From Meiothermus granaticius NBRC 107808 (GTDB taxonomy: Bacteria > Deinococcota > Deinococci > Deinococcales > Thermaceae), in assembly GCF_003574355.1 (NCBI RefSeq), contig NZ_QWLB01000021.1, positions 1 through 62,188 of the forward strand: a stretch of DNA of 62,188 nucleotides, read 5' to 3'. Positions 56,814 to 62,188 of this stretch are shown in pieces. How positions within the stretch are numbered: position 1 is the first letter of the stretch; each line of letters starts with the position of its first letter. The notes beneath the pieces were generated by a model that did no database searches, was not told the origin of the DNA, and saw nothing but the letters and a program-made list of their open reading frames with translations. Made by a program: the position numbers and the translations under genes.

Positions 56814-57248
56814 TTACCGCCGCTCGGCTCGAGCTTTGAGCACCTGCAACGAACCCTCGAGCGATTTTTCCAGGAAGTTCGGGTCGAAAATCTTCATGAT
56901 CTGGGCCAACCAGCCAGAAAGCGATTCCTCCGTAACAACACGCACCCCGTTGTCCTGGGGCTCAAGCGTCCAAATATGAACGGCCCTCATTCCTACAGAG
57001 TTGCCGGTCCAACCGATGCATCGTCCTTGCTCCAGTGCTTGAACAGTTGACACGATACCCAGCCCCTTGGCTTTCCAGCGAAAAACTGTTCCAACCGCAA
57101 GCTCCCCCTCGAGTCTGGCTAATGAAACCTCAGGTTGCCACTGGGGCCAGCGTTCGATATCGGTGAGCAAGGCCCACACTGTCTCGAGCGGTGCGCCAAT
57201 GACAATTTCCTTGCGTGCTTTCAGGGAAGCGCTGGGGTCAATGGTCAT
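56814..57248 (-). CDS. SRPBCC (START/Bet v 1-like) family protein
   Basis: 144 aa beginning ARKEIVIGAPLETVWALLTDIERWPQW, the classic polyketide-cyclase/dehydrase-like start, followed by the beta sheet and a long C-terminal helix. Binds a hydrophobic ligand in its cavity; the ligand is unknown. Probably forms an operon with the DUF2568 gene. Confidence 0.85.
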   Translation of the reverse strand: MTIDPSASLKARKEIVIGAPLETVWALLTDIERWPQWQPEVSLARLEGELAVGTVFRWKAKGLGIVSTVQALEQGRCIGWTGNSVGMRAVHIWTLEPQDNGVRVVTEESLSGWLAQIMKIFDPNFLEKSLEGSLQVLKARAERR

Positions 57249-57274
57249 GTTTTCCCTGCCCTATCACACCAACC

Positions 57275-58171
57275 CTACACCATCACCTCTTCCGGGTGGT
57301 ACTTATGCCAGTACCGCATCAGCCCATCCACGCTCATCCAGGAGGGGTCGGCCAGCTCGTATTCTTGTATTTCAGCCGGGCTTAATCCGGCTCGGCGCAG
57401 CTGCTCCCCCACATACCCCTCGAACTCAGGGAGGATGGCTTCACGGTTCTTTCCTGCCCTAAGCTGCTGCCGCATCCACTCTGCCCAGTCCGAGAGGGTG
57501 GCCTCGAGGCTGTCGAGGTGAGGCTGGACATCGGTGAAGGCCCCGAAATGGGTCAGGTACAACACCTCGGGGTTCAAGGCTCGAATCTTGGCGATGGAGT
57601 CGCTCCAGACCTCAACATGGATCTCCGGTGGAGGGCAGGGCGGCAGTACCGGGCCGCGCCCGATCCGAACCCCGGTGACATCGCCGCCGATCAGCGCAGG
57701 CTCAATCCAAAAGGCGTGGTGGTGGCTGGCGTGGCCTGGGGTTTCGACTGCCCGAATTTGGCTCCCACCAATAGAGACCACCTCCCCGTCATACAAAACC
57801 TGAATTTGGCTCTCGGGCACGCGGCCCATCTGGCCCCAGAGGGCTTCCATCTGGTCGCCGTAGATACGGCTGGCCGAGGCCCACAGCTTGGTGGGATCGG
57901 CCAAATGTGCAGCCCCCTTAGGGTGAACGTAGATCTTGGCTCCGGCCTCGGCCAAGCGCCAAGCGGCTCCGGCATGATCGAGGTGAATGTGGGTCACAAA
58001 CACATGGCGAAGCTCTTGAACCCCATAGCCAAGGCGATGTAAGCCCTCCAATAAGGCTGGAAACCGCGATTCCGGGCCGGTCTCAAAAAGCACCGGTCCC
58101 TCTGAGGTTTCCAGTACAAATGAGGCAATCACCCGTGGAGCGCGGTTATTGAGGTCAAGGACGTGGATCAT
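57275..58171 (-). CDS. Metallo-beta-lactamase-fold hydrolase
   Basis: 298 aa. Metal motif THIHLDHAGA, then PGHASHHHAFW, GGDVTG and YLTHFG supply the remaining His/Asp ligands, as in glyoxalase II-like hydrolases. ATG 58171 (MIHVLDLNN) is preferred over ATG 58177 because TACAAT lies exactly six bases upstream of it. Divergent from the BTAD-type regulator, which may control it (inference). Confidence 0.85.
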   Translation of the reverse strand: MIHVLDLNNRAPRVIASFVLETSEGPVLFETGPESRFPALLEGLHRLGYGVQELRHVFVTHIHLDHAGAAWRLAEAGAKIYVHPKGAAHLADPTKLWASASRIYGDQMEALWGQMGRVPESQIQVLYDGEVVSIGGSQIRAVETPGHASHHHAFWIEPALIGGDVTGVRIGRGPVLPPCPPPEIHVEVWSDSIAKIRALNPEVLYLTHFGAFTDVQPHLDSLEATLSDWAEWMRQQLRAGKNREAILPEFEGYVGEQLRRAGLSPAEIQEYELADPSWMSVDGLMRYWHKYHPEEVMV

Positions 58172-58183
58172 CTTCATATTGTA
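58172..58183 (-). promoter_or_regulatory. Candidate leaderless promoter of the MBL hydrolase gene
   Basis: Minus-strand TACAAT at 58178-58183, six bases before ATG 58171. Confidence 0.4.
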
Positions 58184-58272
58184 CGCTCGAGCCCCCACCC
58201 TTGGGCTCGAGCCCCTAGCGACATAAGTCCCCCCCTGGGGATGCCACAATTCGGAGGAAAAGGAGGGATTGC

Positions 58273-59079
58273 ATGGCGGCTCTGGAGAATCTGCGCATCT
58301 TCACGCTCGGCACGGCTGAGGTGTGGCTCAATGGCGCTCCAGTGCAGTGGCGAGCCGACTCAGCCCGGGAGCTGTTTTTCTACCTGCTCTGCCAGCCCAC
58401 CGGCCATACCCGTGAGCACATCATCGAGACCTTGTGGAACACCAAGCCCGGCCCGGCCAGCAGCAACCGTTTCCGGGTTACGGTGCACCGCATCCGGGTG
58501 GCCTTGGGCTGGTCTGGTGCGGTACAGGAGGAGTATGGCCGCTACCGGCTCTCCCCCGAGATCGTGCAGGCTGCCGATTTCCAGATCTTTGCCCAGGCCT
58601 TGGCTGAGGCCCAGCGCGAGATCTCTCCCCTCCGGCGGCTCGAGCGGTATCAGCACGCCTTGGCGCTGTATAGGGGGGAGTTTCTGCCTTTGGAAGAGGG
58701 GGAGTGGGCCCGGGAGACCCGAGAGCAGCTGCGCTCGGCCTTTGTACAAGCCCAGCTCGAGCTGGCCCATTTGCTGTGCGGCCAGGGCAACTGCCCCGGC
58801 TCCCTCGAGGCCCAGAGCCGGGCCCTGCAGGTGGATCCCTATTTGGGGGAAAACCATCACCAAAACTACATGCGCTGCCTGTGGCACCTCAAGGGCAAAT
58901 ACGCCTCGATCGAGTACTATCGCCGCTTCGTACGCTTCTTGCACGACGAAATCGGGGACACCCCCATGCCAGAAACCATCCAACTCGCCGAGCAGATCAA
59001 GGGAGACCTCGAGGCCTATCAAACCGAGGAATGCCCCTTCGCCCGCCGGTTAACCCAGAGCGCAGCCCCTGTCCGCTAG
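58273..59079 (+). CDS. Transcriptional regulator with winged helix and BTAD domain
   Basis: 268 aa. An N-terminal OmpR-type winged helix (about 5-95: LRIFTLGTAEVWLNG, FRVTVHRIRVALGW) and a TPR-rich bacterial transcriptional activation domain (about 100-245: RYQHALALYRGEFLP, ALQVDPYLGENHHQNYMRCL). Same layout as small SARP activators such as AfsR's N-terminus but without the ATPase. Two GGAGG-type sites precede ATG 58273. Its target is unknown; the divergent MBL hydrolase gene is the nearest candidate. Confidence 0.85.
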   Translation: MAALENLRIFTLGTAEVWLNGAPVQWRADSARELFFYLLCQPTGHTREHIIETLWNTKPGPASSNRFRVTVHRIRVALGWSGAVQEEYGRYRLSPEIVQAADFQIFAQALAEAQREISPLRRLERYQHALALYRGEFLPLEEGEWARETREQLRSAFVQAQLELAHLLCGQGNCPGSLEAQSRALQVDPYLGENHHQNYMRCLWHLKGKYASIEYYRRFVRFLHDEIGDTPMPETIQLAEQIKGDLEAYQTEECPFARRLTQSAAPVR

Positions 59080-59143
59080 ATCTGGGCGCACCGGGCCGCC
59101 TACCCACCGAGGCCGGTCGAGGCCTCCTGCCCCACCAGGGGTG

Positions 59144-59172
59144 TTTACGGAAAGCGAAGCTTGTGCTAGACT
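59144..59172 (+). promoter_or_regulatory. Candidate promoter of the tRNA pair
   Basis: TTTACG (59144-59149), 17-bp spacer, TAGACT (59167-59172), about 42 bases before tRNA-Glu. Confidence 0.5.
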
Positions 59173-59214
59173 CAACCTTCGGTTGCAGGCCCATTCCTGC
59201 ACCCAGCCCGCCAC

Positions 59215-59290
59215 GGCCCCATCGTCTAGTGGCCTAGGACACCGCCCTCTCACGGCGGCGACAGGGGTTCAAATCCCCTTGGGGTCACCA
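59215..59290 (+). tRNA. tRNA-Glu (CTC)
   Basis: 76 nt with encoded CCA. Acceptor GGCCCCA pairs with TGGGGTC (one G-U); anticodon stem CCGCC/GGCGG (59242-59246, 59254-59258) encloses loop CTCTCAC with anticodon CTC; T-loop GTTCAAATC is canonical. One base separates it from tRNA-Val. Confidence 0.96.
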
Positions 59291-59291
59291 T

Positions 59292-59367
59292 GGGCGCTTA
59301 ACTCAGCTGGTAGAGTGTATCCCTTACAAGGATAAAGTCGGGGGTTCAAGTCCCTCAGCGCCCACCA
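59292..59367 (+). tRNA. tRNA-Val (TAC)
   Basis: 76 nt with encoded CCA. Acceptor GGGCGCT pairs with AGCGCCC; anticodon stem TATCC/GGATA (59318-59322, 59330-59334) encloses loop CTTACAA, anticodon TAC; T-loop GTTCAAGTC. A run of T follows (from about 59370) and may help end transcription. Confidence 0.96.
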
Positions 59368-59457
59368 TGTTTTTTTACAGTCTGACCCAGTCAAGCCCCG
59401 GCATGAGCCCTAGGTCGGGATGTTCTGGCTAGGGTTACAACGGCTGGGAATCCGCGG

Positions 59458-60522
59458 CTATGGCGAGCCCGGATCAGGCAGTGGGGTAATAAACGGGGAG
59501 CCCGAGGGGTTGTACGGCCCCGCCACAAACTCACCCATCCCGGTGGCTTGAATGGCGCGTCCCTTGAAGGTTCCGCTTCCCTGAACAGGACCCTCCCAGT
59601 AGGCCACCCCGGTACTGCGGGTCAGGAGTTCCTGGTTTTGGCGCAGCGGGTCAAGCTTCAGGCTCAGGTCCTGAGCCTGGATTTGCCAGGAAAGCGCGTA
59701 GGTGCGCCCAGAGGGAGAAGTCCAGGTGTCTAGGGGGGTCATCTCGAGGCCCTCTACCTCGTGGGCCTGACCGCTTGCATCAACTAGGCTCCCGGCCAGC
59801 TGCACCACCTGGCCCTTGGGGTTCTTAACCCGGTAGAGCATCAGGTCCTGGCCATCCGAAAGGTGCAGCCCAAACCAGTCCCACAGGGCTCCCAGGCTGT
59901 TTCCGCCAATCTGGTCCCCCCACTGATGATCCATCCAGGCTTCACCCTGCACCCGCCGGCCCAGGATATGCCCCTCGAGCCGCATCCGGGTATAGGAGAT
60001 GTAGTACATCCGCCCGGTCTCTGCCGTTCCCGAGTAGCCTGGGGGATGAACCACCGCAGGTTTGGAAGGGGTCAGGCGCAGTTGGATAGGCCCCGCCGAA
60101 AGGATATAGTGATCGCCCTCTTGCAGCAGTTTCCAGTCTCCCTGCTCTAAGCGCAGGGGTGGATAGGAGGTTAGGCTATCCCCTTGGGGGCGGTCGGTAC
60201 GAAAGTCAAAGCGCTCCTGGAAGGTGATTCGCCCCGTGTTCAAGTCGGTTACCGCAAGGTGTGAAGCGTGGTAGGGGCCGGGGAAAAACAAGGCCGGTTG
60301 GAAGAGACCGATGCGGTAATTTTGCGGGGCATAGGCCTTGAACATGGCCCAATGGAAAGCCAAACCCTCCTGGGGCAAGTAGGCCGAGACATACCACCAC
60401 TCCAGCGGCACCGGGTTCGGTCCCCAATTCTCCGGCGAGGGCGGCTGCTCGGGGTTCACCCGCTGCAGGTTCGGCAAGCACCCGGCCAGCAACACCAGCA
60501 GTCCAAGGGCCAACGCACGCAC
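59458..60522 (-). CDS. Lipocalin-like lipoprotein of the AttH/CrtC family
   Basis: 354 aa. Signal peptide with lipobox LAGC (Cys15). The body matches the carotenoid 1,2-hydratase/AttH lipocalin-like fold: PLEWWYVSAYLPQ, AFHWAMFKAY, GEAWMDHQWGDQ and WDWFGLHLSDG. In carotenoid makers CrtC hydrates acyclic carotenoids; AttH-type proteins have unknown roles. Anchored outside the inner membrane, so a carotenoid or glycolipid ligand is possible. GTG 60522 is supported by TAGGCT six bases upstream. Confidence 0.82.
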   Translation of the reverse strand: MRALALGLLVLLAGCLPNLQRVNPEQPPSPENWGPNPVPLEWWYVSAYLPQEGLAFHWAMFKAYAPQNYRIGLFQPALFFPGPYHASHLAVTDLNTGRITFQERFDFRTDRPQGDSLTSYPPLRLEQGDWKLLQEGDHYILSAGPIQLRLTPSKPAVVHPPGYSGTAETGRMYYISYTRMRLEGHILGRRVQGEAWMDHQWGDQIGGNSLGALWDWFGLHLSDGQDLMLYRVKNPKGQVVQLAGSLVDASGQAHEVEGLEMTPLDTWTSPSGRTYALSWQIQAQDLSLKLDPLRQNQELLTRSTGVAYWEGPVQGSGTFKGRAIQATGMGEFVAGPYNPSGSPFITPLPDPGSP

Positions 60523-60534
60523 AAGGCCAGCCTA
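60523..60534 (-). promoter_or_regulatory. Candidate leaderless promoter of the CrtC-like gene
   Basis: Minus-strand TAGGCT at 60529-60534, six bases before GTG 60522. Confidence 0.4.
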
Positions 60535-60603
60535 AGGAATCTTCGGCCCAAATGCTGTGGCCCAAACCAGAGTGTGGAGAGGGTAATCTGCCCGAGAACC
60601 CGG

Positions 60604-60615
60604 TAGCCTAAAGCT
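60604..60615 (+). promoter_or_regulatory. Candidate leaderless promoter of tatD
   Basis: TAGCCT at 60604-60609, six bases before GTG 60616. Confidence 0.4.
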
Positions 60616-61380
60616 GTGACCGACACCCACTGCCACCTCGATTTCATGGAACCCCCAGCCACCCTGCAGGCCCTCGAGGCCGCCGCCGACTTCCAGGCCA
60701 TCTTAACCATCGGAACCAACCCCAGCCGCAACCGCAACAGCCTGAGGCTGGCGGAGGCCTATCCCAGGGTGTGGGCAGCGGTTGGGTTACACCCTACCGA
60801 AGCGCATATCCTCTCGCCCGAGCTCGAGGCCGATTTAGAGGAGCTGGCCAAGCACCCTAAAGTCCGGGCCATTGGCGAGACCGGCCTGGACTTCTACTGG
60901 CATCCGGAAACACGGGCAGCCCAGTACAAAGCCCTCGAGGCCCAGCAGGCCCTGGCCCAAAGACTCGGTTTGCCCTTGATCCTTCACATCCGAAGCGCCA
61001 AGGAAAGCGACCAGGCCGAACAGGAGATGGCCGAGTGGCTGCGCCTTAATCGCCCCCCTAAGTTCGTACTGCACGCCTTTGGCGGGCATCCACGGCTGGT
61101 CGAGATCGGGCTCGAGCTCGAGGCCTATTTTGGCTTGGCCGGGCCGCTCACCTACAAGCGCAACACGGCTTTGCGCGAGGTGGCTAGAGCCCTACCCGAG
61201 AGCAAAATTTTGATCGAAACCGACGCCCCGTTTCTACCGCCCGAGCCCTACCGGGGACAACCCAACCACCCCGCCCTCTCGAGGCTAACCCTGGCCAAGC
61301 TGGCCGAGGTGCGGGGCCTGAGCACCGAGAGGCTCGAAGCCCTCACCGATGCCAACGCTAAGGCCTGTTTCGGCTTTTGA
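60616..61380 (+). CDS. tatD: TatD family metal-dependent DNase/hydrolase
   Basis: 254 aa. Metal motif TDTHCHLDF at the N-terminus, VGLHPTEAH, GETGLDFYW, LHIRSAKE, LHAFGG and ETDAPFLPPEPYRG: the complete TatD (YcfH/YjjV) set. Acts in the cytoplasm as a 3'-5' exonuclease or deoxyribonuclease in repair. Converges on the CHAD gene with five bases between. Confidence 0.92.
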   Translation: MTDTHCHLDFMEPPATLQALEAAADFQAILTIGTNPSRNRNSLRLAEAYPRVWAAVGLHPTEAHILSPELEADLEELAKHPKVRAIGETGLDFYWHPETRAAQYKALEAQQALAQRLGLPLILHIRSAKESDQAEQEMAEWLRLNRPPKFVLHAFGGHPRLVEIGLELEAYFGLAGPLTYKRNTALREVARALPESKILIETDAPFLPPEPYRGQPNHPALSRLTLAKLAEVRGLSTERLEALTDANAKACFGF

Positions 61381-61385
61381 TGGCT

Positions 61386-62090
61386 TCACCCCAAAGCCTG
61401 CCCGCGATGGGCTTCCCAAGCAGCCTGAGCGCTGTTCAGCGCCTTTTCAAGCCCGGCCTCGAGCTGCCGCCGAAACCGGGGGAGCGCTGCGGTGGACCCG
61501 GCCTCAAACAGGGTCAGGTAGTGGAGGATAAAGGTGAGGTCTCCGACCGCCCCCAAGGCCTCCTGGAGCTTCTTAACACCCTCGGTGGAAAGCCCTAACC
61601 ACTCCCTGGCATAGCGCAGCTTTCGCAGAGCCCGCCGCAAGGCATGAAGGGTTTCAAAGGTGCCCTGCTGCTCCCACTCCCGCGCCCTCTGCGCAGCCCG
61701 CTCCCCAAAGCGGGGAAGGCGGGCTTTGGCGGTGGTCTCCTCTAGGGGGGGCAGGAGGGCCAGGGCCCGCAAGAGCCCTTTGAGGCGAGGGCTCTCCAGC
61801 AGGGGAACCAACTCGAGCCGGGCAGCGCCGAGCTGTTCAAGCCCCCATTCGCGAAAGGGCTGAGGCAACCCAGGCTGCCCCAACAGCACCTCGAGGTCGC
61901 GCACCTTGCCCGCCCCGCGCACCAGCCAAGCCAGATCGTCTTCCAGCACCCGCATCCCGGCCAGCTCGAGCCAAACCCGCAAACGCCGAACCGCAACCCG
62001 CACCTGATGCACCCCCTCCGGGTCAGTGCCCACCTTCGCGATCGGCAGGTGGGTTTCCAGGTGCTGAAGCCAGGGCTGCAGCGGGATCAT
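61386..62090 (-). CDS. CHAD domain protein
   Basis: 234 aa, a helical domain with conserved basic surface: HQVRVAVRRLRVWLEL near residue 28, KVRDLEVLLGQ, LHALRRALRKLRYAREWL. CHAD domains bind polyphosphate and often sit at polyphosphate granules. No CYTH partner is attached. Its start overlaps the stop of the gene running in from the right by ATGA. Confidence 0.85.
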   Translation of the reverse strand: MIPLQPWLQHLETHLPIAKVGTDPEGVHQVRVAVRRLRVWLELAGMRVLEDDLAWLVRGAGKVRDLEVLLGQPGLPQPFREWGLEQLGAARLELVPLLESPRLKGLLRALALLPPLEETTAKARLPRFGERAAQRAREWEQQGTFETLHALRRALRKLRYAREWLGLSTEGVKKLQEALGAVGDLTFILHYLTLFEAGSTAALPRFRRQLEAGLEKALNSAQAAWEAHRGQALG

Positions 62091-62188
62091 AAGCGCCCCA
62101 AAATCTTAGGAGGCAAAAAGGCCAGAAGGCGCATCCCCCCAGGCTCAGAGCGTCCCTCCAGATGGGCCACCCCCCCCTTCTTGAACCC
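62087..62188 (-). CDS. C-terminal end of a possible sensor histidine kinase (5' part outside window)
   Basis: Only 33 codons are visible: a GG...HLEGRSEPGG...LLAFLP pattern ending at a stop inside the CHAD start codon (ATGA). It resembles the final G-box strand of an HATPase domain, but this is too little to be sure. The ATGA overlap implies cotranscription with the CHAD gene. Confidence 0.4.
   Translation of the reverse strand, partial: GFKKGGVAHLEGRSEPGGMRLLAFLPPKILGRL

Overview
The window looks like chromosomal DNA of a thermophilic Deinococcota bacterium of the family Thermaceae, most likely Meiothermus or a close relative. This is inferred from the high GC content, the dense gene packing, the protein flavour, the very frequent CTCGAG hexamer and many TANNNT -10 boxes placed only 6-9 nt before start codons (the leaderless promoter style described in Deinococcus). 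No rRNA, CRISPR array, prophage or full insertion sequence was seen.

Layout. 1-2243: the end of an esterase gene and two TerC-type membrane proteins. 2324-6750: a lone CoxL-like molybdenum hydroxylase subunit, then kynU-kynA for tryptophan catabolism. 6786-12741: guaB, galE, a pip-like hydrolase without its nucleophile serine, and a membrane GGDEF-EAL protein. 12897-16290: a large repeat/propeller lipoprotein and two unknown proteins. 16378-18961: a phosphoesterase, holB and ricT. 19121-25947: malE-malF-malG, an alpha-amylase-family enzyme and an aldo/keto reductase (maltodextrin use). 26027-28427: a micro-ORF and mutS2. 28424-33560: a 602-aa protein of unknown function divergent from a PP2C phosphatase and a Hanks kinase carrying a beta-propeller, then a small membrane protein.

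33713-40278 is the most unusual part. A two-component system, its two genes separated by a nested palindromic element, converges on a seven-gene minus-strand operon. Four products of that operon share one short helical module (consensus like ER.RI..L.EG.IT..EA..LL.AL): a zinc-ribbon/HTH protein (DUF2089), a SHOCT-like protein and two YvlB/LiaX-like beta-ladder proteins. One ladder protein has Asp at its repeated G-D turn; the paralogue has Asn at the same place. With an MFS exporter in the operon, this reads as a candidate envelope-stress system.

40353-49401: oligoendopeptidase F, a small outer-membrane-like protein, TPR proteins, surE, a fatty acid desaturase, a cold-shock gene with a hairpin leader, threonine dehydratase and a histidine phosphatase. 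49490-51908: glpD and a cutC gene broken by a ~100-bp palindromic insertion. 52050-56803: gatB-purM-phosphatase, then purN, a HAD phosphatase and a DUF2568 protein on the other strand. 56814-62188: an SRPBCC protein, a metallo-beta-lactamase-fold hydrolase divergent from a BTAD-type regulator, tandem tRNA-Glu and tRNA-Val, a CrtC/AttH-like lipoprotein, tatD, a CHAD protein and the end of what may be a histidine kinase.

Most monocistronic genes appear to be driven by -10 boxes so close to the start codon that the mRNA would have little or no leader, while inner operon genes use ATGA overlaps or Shine-Dalgarno sites. I used this to choose several start codons.
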